The notes beneath the pieces are model-generated. The model saw only the letters and a program-made list of their open reading frames with translations, searched no databases and was not told the DNA's origin. DNA of 64,000 nucleotides from Erwinia pyrifoliae DSM 12163 (GTDB lineage: Bacteria; Pseudomonadota; Gammaproteobacteria; Enterobacterales; Enterobacteriaceae): NCBI RefSeq assembly GCF_000026985.1, contig NC_017390.1, positions 1,440,314 through 1,504,313 on the forward strand. Direction: 5' to 3'. Numbering within the stretch: the first letter of the stretch is position 1; each line of letters starts with the position of its first letter. Of the stretch, positions 28,528 through 38,245 are shown one piece after another. A program made the position numbers and the translations under genes.

Positions 28528-29985
28528 ATGACAATAACTCCTCAACAATTGATCGCGCTTCTGCCGCTGCTGATCGTCGGATTGACGGTGGTAGTTGTGA
28601 TGCTGTCCATTGCGTGGCGACGCAACCACTTCGTCAACGCCACGCTTGCCGTCGTCGGTCTTAACCTGGCGCTGTTTTCCTTATACTTCGTCGGCCAGGC
28701 AGGGCCAATGGACGTTACCCCGCTGCTGCGGGTAGACGCGTACTCGATGTTCTATACCGGACTGGTTGTCCTCGCCAGCCTCGCGACCTGTACCTTTGCC
28801 TATCCGTGGCTGGCAACCTACCCGGATAACCGTGAAGAGTTTTACCTGCTGGTGCTGATTGCCGCTCTCGGCGGCGTGGTGCTGGCCAGTGCCAATCATC
28901 TGGCGTCGCTGTTTATCGGTATTGAGCTGATCTCGCTGCCGCTGTTTGGCCTGGTGGGTTACGCCTTCCAGCAAAAGCGTTCGCTGGAAGCGGCGATCAA
29001 GTACACCATCCTGTCTGCTGCGGCGTCCTCGTTCCTGCTGTTCGGTATGGCGCTGGTGTATGCGCACGCCGGAAGCCTCGGGTTTAAGGAGCTGGGCAAC
29101 AGCCTGAATGACGGTCTGATTCATCAGCCCCTGCTGCTGGCCGGACTGGGCCTGATGATCGTCGGCTTTGGCTTTAAGCTGTCGCTGGTGCCGTTCCACC
29201 TGTGGACGCCGGATGTTTACCAGGGCGCGCCTGCGCCGGTGTCGACCTTCCTCGCCACCGCCAGTAAAATCGCTATTTTTGGCGTGCTGATGCGCCTGTT
29301 TATGTACGCGCCAATGGCCAACAGTGAAGGCGTACGTACCGTACTGGGCATTATCGCCGTGGCGTCGATGCTGTTCGGTAACCTGATGGCGATCTCGCAG
29401 AGTAATATCAAACGTCTGCTGGGCTATTCGTCCATTGCCCATCTTGGCTATCTGCTGGTGGCGCTGATTGCGGTGCAATCCCATCAGCTGTCGCTGGAAA
29501 CCGTGGGTGTTTATCTGGCAGGTTACCTGTTCAGCAGCCTCGGTGCTTTCGGCGTGGTTAGCCTGATGTCCAGCCCGTACCGTGGCCCGGATGCGGAATC
29601 GCTCTACTCCTATCGCGGTCTGTTCTGGCATCGCCCGATCCTTGCGGCAGTGATGACGGTGATGATGCTGTCACTGGCGGGTATTCCGATGACGCTGGGC
29701 TTTATCGGTAAGTTCTATGTGATTGCGCTCGGCGTGAGCGCGCAGCTGTGGTGGCTGACCGGGGCGGTGGTGCTGGGCAGCGCCATTGGCCTTTACTACT
29801 ATCTGCGGATGACCGTCAGTCTGTATCTGTCGCCACCTGAGCTGATGCAGCGCGATTCCCCGGCAAACTGGGCGTTCACCGCCGGGGGCGTGGTGGTGCT
29901 GATTTCGGCGATCCTGGTGCTGGTACTGGGTATTTACCCGCAGCCGCTGATTTCGCTGGTGAATATGGCGCAGCCGCTGCAATAA
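28528..29985 (+). CDS. nuoN: NADH-quinone oxidoreductase subunit N
   Basis: The last gene of the complex I operon: an antiporter-like subunit of 485 aa (same as E. coli) with about 14 helices. Conserved elements are [16 protein letters not shown] with its Glu, [16 protein letters not shown], and [23 protein letters not shown] with the central Lys. It is followed by a strong terminator, so the operon ends here. Confidence 0.98.
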   Translation: MTITPQQLIALLPLLIVGLTVVVVMLSIAWRRNHFVNATLAVVGLNLALFSLYFVGQAGPMDVTPLLRVDAYSMFYTGLVVLASLATCTFAYPWLATYPDNREEFYLLVLIAALGGVVLASANHLASLFIGIELISLPLFGLVGYAFQQKRSLEAAIKYTILSAAASSFLLFGMALVYAHAGSLGFKELGNSLNDGLIHQPLLLAGLGLMIVGFGFKLSLVPFHLWTPDVYQGAPAPVSTFLATASKIAIFGVLMRLFMYAPMANSEGVRTVLGIIAVASMLFGNLMAISQSNIKRLLGYSSIAHLGYLLVALIAVQSHQLSLETVGVYLAGYLFSSLGAFGVVSLMSSPYRGPDAESLYSYRGLFWHRPILAAVMTVMMLSLAGIPMTLGFIGKFYVIALGVSAQLWWLTGAVVLGSAIGLYYYLRMTVSLYLSPPELMQRDSPANWAFTAGGVVVLISAILVLVLGIYPQPLISLVNMAQPLQ

Positions 29986-30012
29986 GATTAACGCAGCTAA
30001 TGCATCGTCAGT

Positions 30013-30042
30013 AATCGGGCTATCAGTAGCCCGATTTTTTTT
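30013..30042 (+). terminator. Terminator of the nuo operon
   Basis: AATCGGGCTA and TAGCCCGATT form a 10-bp stem with a TCAG loop (30023-30026), followed by a run of T to 30042. This is a textbook Rho-independent terminator 28 bp past the nuoN stop. Confidence 0.95.
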
Positions 30043-30425
30043 GCGCGGTTAACCGCGTTTTAAGCACAGGTTAAGCTTTCTGGCGCATTGTAGAAAATGC
30101 CTGACGGTGACTAAATGACATCGCGAATGCCATCATGGCGCTGGAACACAATCTCACGGGCGCGGTCTTCAGCTGATACCAGGTGCGTTAGTGTTGTCAC
30201 GCCCTGTGATGCTGGAGGATAACCTTGCTGAGAGGGTTATTGTTCTGAGTGGGTACACCGGAGCTGAAAGCGCGCCGGGGGCGCTGTGCTGGCCTCTGGC
30301 TGGGTATCAGTGCGGTAAGCACTGAATATTGGAAGAGGGTATTTCGCAGCGAAATACCCGTGACTGAAGCGCTTATCCACCCTCATGCAGCAGGAGCCAT
30401 GCGGCCCCTGCCGATGATGTTGGAT
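30043..30425. other. Spacer between nuoN and opgD with three inverted repeats
   Basis: No gene is supported. It holds a perfect palindrome CGCGGTTAACCGCG (30044-30057), a hairpin CAGTGC-GGTAA-GCACTG (30308-30324) and a perfect 10-bp-arm hairpin GGGTATTTCG-CAG-CGAAATACCC (30337-30359). None has a T tract on either strand. The last is about 65 bp beyond the opgD stop and may protect that transcript's 3' end. Confidence 0.55.
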
Positions 30426-32081
30426 TTAGCCGGCGGTCATCACCCGGTCATCAACATATTTGCGCTTATCCGGCGGCGGTGGGAAATACTGATACAGCCA
30501 GGTTTCACTCAGCGTTTCATCCTTAGTGCGCAGGAACAGGCGCATATCCACCGGATGCACTGCATCGCCATCAGGATACCAGTCAAACAGGATGCGGTAG
30601 CCGTCAATCGGTTCGACGTAGAGGATCTCCACCTGCTTAATGCTGCCTGAAGAAATATTGATCACCGGCTCGATGCCTTTCGGTGCGGCAGCTGTCAAAT
30701 TACCCCCGACGAAATCCACCGCGAAACGACGCGCCCAGACGGCAGGGTATTGCTCGCCCGGCGCCCAGCCTTCCGGGAAGCCACCCATGCCGGAGCGGGT
30801 GGCATTCACCCGCGACAAACCGCTGCGTACCGGCGGCAGTCCGCTCCAGTAGAGCTTGTAGGAGAAACTGTGCTCGCTTCCGGCCTTAATTGCCTCGGCA
30901 GGCTGCCAGCAGCAGACGATATTATCCAGCGTTTCGCCCGTGGTCGGGATCTCCATCAGATTGATAGCGCCTTTGCCCCACTTGCCCACCGGTTCGACCC
31001 ACAGGCTTGGCCGTTTGTTGTACCAGCCAATCACATCCTGATAGCTGTCAAAGTCATGATTGAGCTGCAGCATGCCAAACCCGCGTGGATTTTCGTCCTG
31101 ATAGGCGTTGTACGTCAGGCGCTGCGGGTTATTGAGCGGACGGCAGATCCATTCGCCGTTACCGGTCCACATCGCCAGGCGATCCGAGTCGTGGATCTGC
31201 GGGTGGATGGTATCGCACATGCGGCGTTCAACGGTGCCGCAGCTGAACATGGTGGTCATCGGCGCAATGCCCAGCTGCTGGATATCCTTACGCGCATAGA
31301 GATGATTTTCCACCTCCATCACCACGCGTTTTTCTTCGCAGTGAATGGTGAATTTAAATGCGCCGGTGCAGCTGGGGCCATCGAGCAGGGTATAAACCAC
31401 AAATGTGGTATCATCCGCTTTTGGCGTTTCAAACCAGAAAGCGGTAAAGTCCGGGAACTCTTCCTTGCCATTGCTGAAGGTATCGATCGACACACCACGC
31501 GCAGACAGGCCGTACTGAAAGGTTTCATCCACTGCCCGGAAGTAGCTGGCTCCGAGGAAAGAGACGATATCGCGTTTGGCCAGTTCCGGTTTCTTAAACG
31601 CGCGGAAACCGGCAAAGCCGAGATCGGTTTTGCCTTCCAGCTGTTTGGTATCAACATGGGCATCGTTATAGTTGAACAGCTGCGGGCGGAAGTGGATCTC
31701 ACGCGCCTCGCGGCTCTCCCCGTCAACGGAGAACATACGGATACGGCGTTTGAAGCCCATGCCAACGTGGAAGAACTGGACGTCAAGCTGGCGGTCGCTG
31801 CCATTCCACAGCGAGTGGTTAGCATCGTACTGGATTTCGTTATAGGCCTGTGGGGTCAGCGTTGCCAGAGTTTCTGGTAACGGAGCGGGCGCTCCGCCAT
31901 AAGCTTTACCCGCCATGCCGGCGGCCATTTTTTTAAGCACGTCAAAATCAAATCGCTTTGCGCTGCCGTCGGCAATCCCGTCTTCCGCCCAAGCAGCCTG
32001 GGAGAATAACGTGGATAGCCCGGACATCCCACTTAAGGTCGCGAATGCCATTGACGCTTTCATAAACATTCTTCGATTCAT
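30426..32081 (-). CDS. opgD: Periplasmic glucans biosynthesis protein OpgD (MdoD)
   Basis: OpgD acts in the periplasm on osmoregulated periplasmic glucans, controlling backbone structure; OpgG/OpgD family proteins have lately been shown to be beta-1,2-glucanases. The 551-aa length equals E. coli. A twin-arginine signal is visible: [10 protein letters not shown], a hydrophobic stretch ([17 protein letters not shown]), then AAWAED as the likely cleavage region, so it is exported folded by Tat. The body is colinear with E. coli, including [15 protein letters not shown] and [15 protein letters not shown] chose the ATG at 32081 to keep the Tat motif at the N-terminus; the frame stays open 19 codons upstream, where an ATG sits directly on the AGAGGAA. 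OPGs influence virulence and Rcs signalling in plant-pathogenic enterobacteria. Confidence 0.96.
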   Translation of the reverse strand: MNRRMFMKASMAFATLSGMSGLSTLFSQAAWAEDGIADGSAKRFDFDVLKKMAAGMAGKAYGGAPAPLPETLATLTPQAYNEIQYDANHSLWNGSDRQLDVQFFHVGMGFKRRIRMFSVDGESREAREIHFRPQLFNYNDAHVDTKQLEGKTDLGFAGFRAFKKPELAKRDIVSFLGASYFRAVDETFQYGLSARGVSIDTFSNGKEEFPDFTAFWFETPKADDTTFVVYTLLDGPSCTGAFKFTIHCEEKRVVMEVENHLYARKDIQQLGIAPMTTMFSCGTVERRMCDTIHPQIHDSDRLAMWTGNGEWICRPLNNPQRLTYNAYQDENPRGFGMLQLNHDFDSYQDVIGWYNKRPSLWVEPVGKWGKGAINLMEIPTTGETLDNIVCCWQPAEAIKAGSEHSFSYKLYWSGLPPVRSGLSRVNATRSGMGGFPEGWAPGEQYPAVWARRFAVDFVGGNLTAAAPKGIEPVINISSGSIKQVEILYVEPIDGYRILFDWYPDGDAVHPVDMRLFLRTKDETLSETWLYQYFPPPPDKRKYVDDRVMTAG

Positions 32082-32494
32082 GCCGGAAATCATTTCCTCT
32101 GGTAGAACGGAGTTTGTAGTGGTCGCTACGCCTTTCATTTTTCAGGTGGGTTGGGTTATTGAAACTCACTCGCACCGGCTAAATCACCGCGATCCGGCAT
32201 CCTGAAATCCGTCGGGCATATTCACATTCGCTCAACCGGATTTTGCCCGGTTACAGGGAGTTACGACACCAAACCTGATGAATAATTCGATCCAGCCAAA
32301 ATTTATCAGATTAATCTAATCAGCGCAGAAATTTCGACTGTTTGTCCATTCTGCGACTTGATTTTGTACCGTTCTTTTAGCAGTCGATGGTAAATTTGTC
32401 GGGGATTACAGCCAATTGCTGACCTTTGTCAGGCAAAACGGCAAAAACTGTCTATAGTTAGTCGACATACTTTTATTCGCCCACGGAGGAACAA
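32082..32494. promoter_or_regulatory. Divergent opgD / elaB promoter region
   Basis: A 413-bp spacer without a gene. A -10-like CTATAGTTA (32452-32460) lies about 37 bp before the elaB start and resembles the CTATAST form favoured by RpoS, consistent with stationary-phase control of elaB in E. coli. The rightmost 25 bp carry the elaB ribosome site (CGGAGG, 32483-32488). No clear opgD promoter was picked. Confidence 0.5.
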
Positions 32495-32803
32495 ATGGCT
32501 ACTAAGAATGAATCACAAGATACCCGCCTTGATGACGACCTGGCTCTGCTGGCAGAAACGCTGGAGTCGGTGTTGAAATCGTCCGGCGACTCGGCCGATG
32601 AGAAGTACATTGAGCTTAAAGCTAAAGCGGAAAAATCACTTAATGAAGTTAAATCTCGCCTTGGCAGCGCGTCTGATTCTTACTACGCACGAGCGAAACA
32701 GGCCGCGTGCTGCGCGGATGATTACATCCATGATAAGCCCTGGCATGGCGTAGGCGTTGGTGCCACGCTGGGCCTGGTTATCGGCTTACTGCTGCGCCGT
32801 TAA
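32495..32803 (+). CDS. elaB: ElaB, tail-anchored stress protein (DUF883 family)
   Basis: A 102-aa protein of the ElaB/YqjD/YgaM (DUF883) family. In E. coli these are RpoS-dependent inner-membrane proteins that bind ribosomes or affect stress tolerance. The N-terminal 75 residues are charged and probably coiled coil (DTRLDDDLALLAETLESVLKS, then LKAKAEKSLNEVKSRLG). The C-terminus has the family signature DDYIHDKPWHGVGVGA leading into one membrane helix that ends in LLLRR. A good CGGAGG lies 6 nt upstream. The double Cys in QAACCADD differs from the E. coli protein. It stands alone, divergent from opgD. Confidence 0.95.
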   Translation: MATKNESQDTRLDDDLALLAETLESVLKSSGDSADEKYIELKAKAEKSLNEVKSRLGSASDSYYARAKQAACCADDYIHDKPWHGVGVGATLGLVIGLLLRR

Positions 32804-32818
32804 TGTCGTTGGTTAACA

Positions 32819-32840
32819 CAGACGCCCGGTTGGGCGTCTG
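32819..32840 (+). terminator. Stem-loop after elaB
   Basis: CAGACGCCC and GGGCGTCTG, 9-bp arms with a GGTT loop, lie 16 bp past the elaB stop. The stem is strong but there is no T run, so it is probably a weak terminator or 3'-end stabiliser. The following 220 bp, up to the kup stop, show no gene. Confidence 0.6.
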
Positions 32841-33062
32841 CTCTACGTCCGCCTGTTATTTCCCCGTCCGATTCTCACGTTAATCTTCTTCCGCTTTGAC
32901 CGCCTGCGTCACCAGTAGAACTGACCAGACGATAAAACCAGTTTGGAAAACCGCCAACCGGCATCATTGTGGCCTCGGCCATCGTTCTGCGGGCAAAGCG
33001 TATTCGGGCAGGGCAATCCGGAGCAGACAAAAGCTCCGGATTGGGGGGATTGCAGGCAGCGA

Positions 33063-34931
33063 TCAGAACTCTTTCTGCCCACCCAGCTCAATCACCCTGT
33101 TAGGGGGGATCATAAACTGTGCGTGAGCGCGCAGTGCGTTGCGCTGGAAGAAGTGGAATATTCCACCGCTTATGCGTGCCAGACCTTTCCTTTTTTTCAT
33201 CACTAAGGTGTCGTGCGACGTGAAGAAGGAGGCTTCGTTGACCGTACATCCAAATCCTTCCAGTCCACAGAGGTGGAGAATATCCTGCATCGAAGGCACT
33301 TCCTGCCAGCCATAGGAGGCAACGATCTGCCAGAAGGAGGGGGACAGCTGCCGCAGAGTTATGCGCTGCTGGTTATGCACCCTTGGCGTGTCACAGGTCC
33401 TGATATGCAGCAGGACAACACGTTCATGCAGCACCCGGTTATGCTTCAGGTTATGCAGCAACGCCTGCGGAATTTCGTGTTCTTTCCTGGTCATGAAGAT
33501 GGCCGTACCTTCGACCCGCTTGGGAGGTAACTTCTCCAGCGAGCGAACCAAGGCATTGAGTCCTTCGGCATTATCAGTCAGGCGACGAATAATCTTAGAG
33601 CGCTCAGAACTCCAGATGTACATCAGAACCAGCATAACCAGCGCCATCAGCACCGGAACCCATCCTCCGGACAGCAGTTTGCGCAGGTTAGCGCCGAACA
33701 ACGGAACGTCGACGGCCAGCAAGCAAAGGATAAAAGGAACCGAGGCGATTAAAGGCCACTTCCAGTTTTTCACTGCAACCACCCCGGCCAGACAGGATGT
33801 CAGCACCATCGTGCCGGTGACCACAATGCCGTAGGCAGACGACAAGGAAGAAGAGTGCTGGAAAGCCAGAATAACCGCAGTGACTGCGGCAAACAGCAGC
33901 CAGTTAACCACCGGAATGTAGATCTGGCCCGATTCCGTGGCGGAGGTAAACACAATGCGAACCGGGGGCAAAAAGCCCTGGCGTATTGCCTGCTGGGTCA
34001 GGGTGAAAATACCGGTAATGATCGACTGGGCCGCAATAACGGTTGCCAGCGTGGAAAGAACGATTAACGGGATCTGCGCCCACTGCGGTGCCAGCAGGTA
34101 GAAGGGGTTCCTGGCGGTGGCGGTATCTGCCAGAACCAGTGCTCCCTGGCCGAAGTAGTTCAGCACCAGCGCCGGCATTGCCAGAACCAGCCAGGCCAGC
34201 CTGATTGGGCGCTTACCCAAATGCCCCATATCAGCGTATAACGCCTCAGCACCGGTTACGGCCAGCACGACCATCCCCAGCGCGGCGAGAGAAATCGCTT
34301 GATTACTTAACAGGAATTCCAGCGCAAATGCCGGATTAAGCGCATGCAGTATAGCGGGGTTCATCAGTATTCCCCTGATACCCATGGCGGCGAGCGTGAT
34401 AAACCAGACCACCATGACCGGCCCGAATACCCGGCTGACCTTTTCAGTTCCGTGTTTCTGAATGATAAAAAGCACAGTCAGGATGACGACCGACAGCGGG
34501 ACGATAAAACGGTCAAGAGCCGGCGCAACAACCTCAATGCCCTCAACAGCGGACAGCACCGAAATAGCCGGGGTGATAATGCCATCACCGTAGAAAAAGG
34601 CACCGCCCGTCAGTCCGGCCAGCACGATCAACCGTGAGGCACGGCTACCCACCTTCTGTCGCGCAAGCGACATCAGCGTAAGAATACCGCCTTCACCATC
34701 ATGGTCGGCACGCATAACAAAGCAAACGTACTTCACCGTTACGATAAGCGTAAGTCCCCAGAAAATCAGGGAAAGGAACCCCATCACGGCCACTTCATTC
34801 ATGCCGCCGTCAGGTAGTATGGACAGGCATTCTTTAAGGGTATAAAGCGGGCTGGTTCCGATATCACCAAATACGATGCCCGCTGCCGCCAGCATGGCCG
34901 TGGGCAAGGGTTGTTTATCTGAAGTTTTCAT
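33063..34931 (-). CDS. kup: Low-affinity potassium transporter of the Kup family
   Basis: An inner-membrane K+ uptake protein of the KUP/HAK/KT family, 622 aa with about 12 helices and a C-terminal cytoplasmic domain. Signature segments near the N-terminus are clear: GIVFGDIGTSPLYTLKECL and HDGEGGILTLMSLARQK. GGAFFYGDGIITPAISVLSAVEG and LYADMGHLG follow. The C-terminus keeps HNLKHNRVLHERVVLLHIRT and NRVIELG as in E. coli Kup, but overall similarity is only moderate and the location is not that of E. coli kup (near rbs). It may therefore be a second copy; the rest of the genome would decide. It is divergent from the trehalose-synthase-like gene, which fits an osmotic theme without proving it. 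Confidence 0.92.
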   Translation of the reverse strand: MKTSDKQPLPTAMLAAAGIVFGDIGTSPLYTLKECLSILPDGGMNEVAVMGFLSLIFWGLTLIVTVKYVCFVMRADHDGEGGILTLMSLARQKVGSRASRLIVLAGLTGGAFFYGDGIITPAISVLSAVEGIEVVAPALDRFIVPLSVVILTVLFIIQKHGTEKVSRVFGPVMVVWFITLAAMGIRGILMNPAILHALNPAFALEFLLSNQAISLAALGMVVLAVTGAEALYADMGHLGKRPIRLAWLVLAMPALVLNYFGQGALVLADTATARNPFYLLAPQWAQIPLIVLSTLATVIAAQSIITGIFTLTQQAIRQGFLPPVRIVFTSATESGQIYIPVVNWLLFAAVTAVILAFQHSSSLSSAYGIVVTGTMVLTSCLAGVVAVKNWKWPLIASVPFILCLLAVDVPLFGANLRKLLSGGWVPVLMALVMLVLMYIWSSERSKIIRRLTDNAEGLNALVRSLEKLPPKRVEGTAIFMTRKEHEIPQALLHNLKHNRVLHERVVLLHIRTCDTPRVHNQQRITLRQLSPSFWQIVASYGWQEVPSMQDILHLCGLEGFGCTVNEASFFTSHDTLVMKKRKGLARISGGIFHFFQRNALRAHAQFMIPPNRVIELGGQKEF

Positions 34932-35471
34932 TTACCGGTCTTATTGTGAGTTAAGTATGACGACATCTGATTCTCAACTGGCCCCCCTGAACGTTCGGTA
35001 GAGTGCGGCCGATAAGCTATTCGTATTGCCGCTCTGGTTTCAGGATAGTGCCGAGAGACGCTGTAACAGCATACATAAGTACAATATTATTTACGTGATT
35101 TATAGATTTATGGCAAAATTTTTACGCCTTTTTTACACCAAAAGCAGTTTAATGCCTGGCACTAATGATATCTGAACCCTCAATCGGGAAAGCCATGAAC
35201 ACTGATATCCCCTCCACTGGCGCAGCGCGTATAACAGCCAATTTTCTGCGCTGTTTAGTGTGCAACATGCAGGATAAAACCCTGTTTCACGCTCGGATGC
35301 CAGAACAGCATTTTGCGTTGGAACCCGGTTTTTTGGCGTCATCACTGAATAATTGCTCCCAACGTGACAGCGAGGTGTGAAACAAGCGGCATACGATTGA
35401 AGATGTCAGCTCCCGTGCGTATTCACTCCGTCTTATTTCATCTGCCTGCGTTGTAACAAGAGGTAAGCCTG
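34932..35471. promoter_or_regulatory. Divergent kup / GT20-like intergenic region
   Basis: A 540-bp spacer, AT-rich near 35065-35140. No gene is supported: a 61-codon frame from an ATG at 35195 has a weak GGGA site but no recognisable protein. It must hold promoters for the flanking divergent genes; none could be chosen by eye. Confidence 0.45.
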
Positions 35472-36893
35472 ATGTCTGGTTTAATCCTGGTATCACTCAA
35501 TCAGTCCGGTCACTCAACCCTTTCCACGATTTATGCGGGTATTCTGGCACGCCGCAAAGGGACGTGGATCAGCTGGGACGGCACAAGGGAAACAGCCCGG
35601 GCAGACGCCTTACGCCAGCTAACCTCCCGCTGCGACAGTGACTTTAACACCCTGACATTCCCATTGACTGATGATGAATACGAACAGGGCTATCACGGTT
35701 ATGTACATAAAGGGATGTGGCCAGTATTCCACCAGCGGGCCGATTTGGCCCACTTCACCGCTGTATATCTCGTTCAATATCAGAGTCTTAATAAAGCCTA
35801 TGCCCGTGCGGTGACAGAATGCGCCGGTCCGGATGATGATATCTGGATACAGGATTATCACCTGATACCCTGTGTAAGACTGCTCCGCGATGCTGGCCTG
35901 AATAATCCCGTTGGCTTTTTCCTGCATCAGCCCTTTCCCCCAGGGCTGGGTATCGAAGCCATTCCCGAGTGGCAGTGGTTGGCCGAATCATTGCTTTGCT
36001 GCGATCTGATCGGTTTTCAGACGCAGCGTGATATGAACAGTTTTCTGCTGTGGATTGAATCAACTTTCCGCGCCGAGCGGATTGCTCCCACCGCCTTCAA
36101 GGTTCGTGGCCGTACGATTAGCATTGGCGTATTTCCCGCCGGCATCGATACCCGTGACGCGTTGACGTTGAGCGAAAGCGAAGGATGCAGCACCATTGAG
36201 CAGCAGTGCCGGGACACATTGCCAGAAAGTATCATCCTCAGCGGCGGGCATCTCGATGACAGTGCCGGGTTGCCTTACCGCATCAGCGCGATGGAGGCGC
36301 TTTTGCAGGCGCACCCTCAATATACGGGTAACGCCACGTTGCTGCAGTTAGCCTCACCGGCGGCGGGCCATTCGTGCCTGTCGCGGGACATTAGCCATCA
36401 CCTGGAAAGCCTGTGTGGTGGAATGAATGGCGCGCACGGCACGCTGAACTGGTACCCGGTGAGCTGCCTGACCACGTCTTATAGCCGTGAGCAGCAGGCC
36501 GGAATATACCGCGCAGCACGGGTGGCGCTGGTTACGCCGCTGGTTGCGGGCATGAGCCTGATGGCCAAGATGTATATTGCCCTGCAGGACCCGGACGACC
36601 CGGGGGTTCTGGTTCTGTCAAAGTTTGCCGGCGCGGCAGAGCAGATGAAGGAAGCGATGATTGTTAACCCTTACGATCCGCAGGAGATAGCCGAAGCCAT
36701 ACATTCCGCCTTGCATCTTCCTCTGGCGGAACGCCGTAAACGGCACGGGCGTCTGTTAAGACAGCTTACCCTTCACGATAGTCATTGGTGGGCAGAGGCA
36801 TTTTTGTCGCGCTTGCACCAAACAAAACGGGGCGAGCCAGACTGGCACGGTGAAAAACATCTTCCTTCGCCCGTCACCTATGGCAAAACGTGA
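35472..36893 (+). CDS. Trehalose-6-phosphate synthase-like protein lacking key active-site residues (GT20 family)
   Basis: A 473-aa homolog of OtsA (474 aa in E. coli), which makes trehalose-6-phosphate from UDP-glucose and glucose-6-phosphate. The fold is clearly shared: DDIWIQDYHLIP, GFFLHQPFP, CDLIGFQT, GVFPAGID, DPDDPGVLVLSKFAGAA and MIVNPYD. But residues that hold the substrates in OtsA are changed: the N-terminal Arg of VVSNR is Asn10; RLDYSKG reads HLDDSAG (His260, Ala265); the Arg of the TSRGD loop is lost (ASPAAGH); and DGMNLVAKE reads AGMSLMAKM (Ala359, Met367). The frame is intact, so this is a divergent or non-catalytic paralog, not a recent pseudogene. GAGG lies 8 nt before the ATG. 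It is probably cotranscribed with the next gene (62-bp gap). Confidence 0.85.
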   Translation: MSGLILVSLNQSGHSTLSTIYAGILARRKGTWISWDGTRETARADALRQLTSRCDSDFNTLTFPLTDDEYEQGYHGYVHKGMWPVFHQRADLAHFTAVYLVQYQSLNKAYARAVTECAGPDDDIWIQDYHLIPCVRLLRDAGLNNPVGFFLHQPFPPGLGIEAIPEWQWLAESLLCCDLIGFQTQRDMNSFLLWIESTFRAERIAPTAFKVRGRTISIGVFPAGIDTRDALTLSESEGCSTIEQQCRDTLPESIILSGGHLDDSAGLPYRISAMEALLQAHPQYTGNATLLQLASPAAGHSCLSRDISHHLESLCGGMNGAHGTLNWYPVSCLTTSYSREQQAGIYRAARVALVTPLVAGMSLMAKMYIALQDPDDPGVLVLSKFAGAAEQMKEAMIVNPYDPQEIAEAIHSALHLPLAERRKRHGRLLRQLTLHDSHWWAEAFLSRLHQTKRGEPDWHGEKHLPSPVTYGKT

Positions 36894-36955
36894 TATTGAC
36901 TGGCCGGATAAGGCTGCACAGCACCGTTTTTAACCGTTATTAAAGGATAGATGAC

Positions 36956-38074
36956 ATGGTATTTTTGACATTTCTTACGCTGGCGCTGGTGCTGTTAACC
37001 CTCGCCCCACTTCTGCATTATCAAGCCTGGTGGATACGCGTTTGGGACTTCCCCCGGTTGCAGCTGGCCATTATTGCGGCGTGCATGATGCTGGTCTGCC
37101 TTTGTTTCAGCAGCCAGCACGGCTGGGCGCTGTTGCTGGCACTGATTAATGCTGGCTGTGCCGCTTATCAATGCAGGTGGATCTACCCCTATACGTCTTT
37201 CAGCCCAAAGCAGGTCAAGGATCACCGTGGTTATAGCGATGCTCCCCGTTTACGGGTGATGGTGTCGAATGTCCTCACTCCCAACAGACAGGCACCACGG
37301 CTATTGGCTCAGGTGCAGGCGGAGCAGCCAGATGTACTGATTGCGCTGGAAACGGATCGCTGGTGGCAATCGCAGCTGGACGTGCTGTCAGCAGACTATC
37401 CTTACAGCCTGAAATGCCCACAGGATAATCTCTATGGTATGCACGTTTACTCGCGCCTGCCGCTAAAAGATGCCGAAATTCAGTATCTGGTCGATGATGA
37501 AATTCCTTCGATGCATATGCTGGTTCAACTGGATGAACAGACTGATGTCCGGCTGCACTGTGTGCACCCGATGCCGCCCAGCCCGACGGAGAGCGACGAA
37601 TCGACAGACCGGGATGCCGAACTGGTGATGGTGGGTAAAAGCGTGGCATCGGCGGCGCAACCGGTCATTGTTACCGGCGATCTTAATGATGTTGCCTGGT
37701 CACGCACCACTCAGCTGTTTTTGAAAATCAGTGGCCTGCTTGACCCGCGCCGTGGCCGGGGAATGTTCTGTACTTTCCATGCGGGCTATCCCTTCTTACG
37801 TTGGCCGCTGGATCACGTTTTCCACAGTCAACATTTTGTTCTGGCAGGCATTCGTCGTTTGCAAAATATGGGATCGGACCATTTTCCTATTCTTATCGAT
37901 CTGGTCTACGCACCGCTCAAAGGTCAACAGCAGGAAAGCCTTGAAAAAGATGCCGCAGACGAAGCCGATGCGCAGGAGATAATGGCGGCAACGGAATCCA
38001 CGGCTGACGAGGTGCATGTACCCGGTGAGCCAGACAAAATGCCTCCTGGGAATGTGACGGGCGCGACGGACTGA
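36956..38074 (+). CDS. Membrane-anchored endonuclease/exonuclease/phosphatase-family protein
   Basis: A 372-aa protein with about three N-terminal membrane helices (1-20, 35-52, 56-72) followed by an endonuclease/exonuclease/phosphatase fold that should sit on one face of the inner membrane. Family motifs in order: VMVSNVLTPN (Asn), LIALETD (metal-binding Glu), VHPMPPSP (His), VTGDLND (Asp and Asn) and GSDHFPI (Asp-His). These metal and catalytic residues are intact. The C-terminal 60 residues are acidic, Glu/Asp/Ala-rich and probably disordered. The family includes nucleases and lipid or sugar phosphatases, so the substrate cannot be told. It lies downstream of the GT20-like gene with a good AAGGAT ribosome site, suggesting an operon. 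Confidence 0.85.
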   Translation: MVFLTFLTLALVLLTLAPLLHYQAWWIRVWDFPRLQLAIIAACMMLVCLCFSSQHGWALLLALINAGCAAYQCRWIYPYTSFSPKQVKDHRGYSDAPRLRVMVSNVLTPNRQAPRLLAQVQAEQPDVLIALETDRWWQSQLDVLSADYPYSLKCPQDNLYGMHVYSRLPLKDAEIQYLVDDEIPSMHMLVQLDEQTDVRLHCVHPMPPSPTESDESTDRDAELVMVGKSVASAAQPVIVTGDLNDVAWSRTTQLFLKISGLLDPRRGRGMFCTFHAGYPFLRWPLDHVFHSQHFVLAGIRRLQNMGSDHFPILIDLVYAPLKGQQQESLEKDAADEADAQEIMAATESTADEVHVPGEPDKMPPGNVTGATD

Positions 38075-38245
38075 CCCCCGTTCAGCGACGGTCCGGTGAT
38101 TCTGCACCCCGCCCGGCCCACCCGCGCGGGGTGTAAAACGATGAGTAATTCTCCGGCAGAAACTGATTCCATTAGTTAAAATTGAATTGTGTTTCTGACT
38201 TGCGCTTCATACAGTGTGAAGAATGGCTTATATCCGGAGATAAAA

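Noticed and set aside
28681..29631. 316-codon open frame antisense to nuoN
   Set aside because: His/Gln/Arg-rich translation typical of the shadow of a membrane-protein gene; no start signals.
30750..31880. 376-codon open frame antisense to opgD
   Set aside because: Lies fully inside opgD, which matches its family along the whole length; no independent support.
35195..35380. 61-codon frame between kup and the GT20-like gene
   Set aside because: Weak GGGA site only and no recognisable sequence; the spacer is expected to hold two divergent promoters.
36001..36893. GT20-like gene as a pseudogene
   Set aside because: The frame is intact over 473 codons with normal length and codon use; substitutions are at specific sites, so a divergent functional protein fits better than decay.
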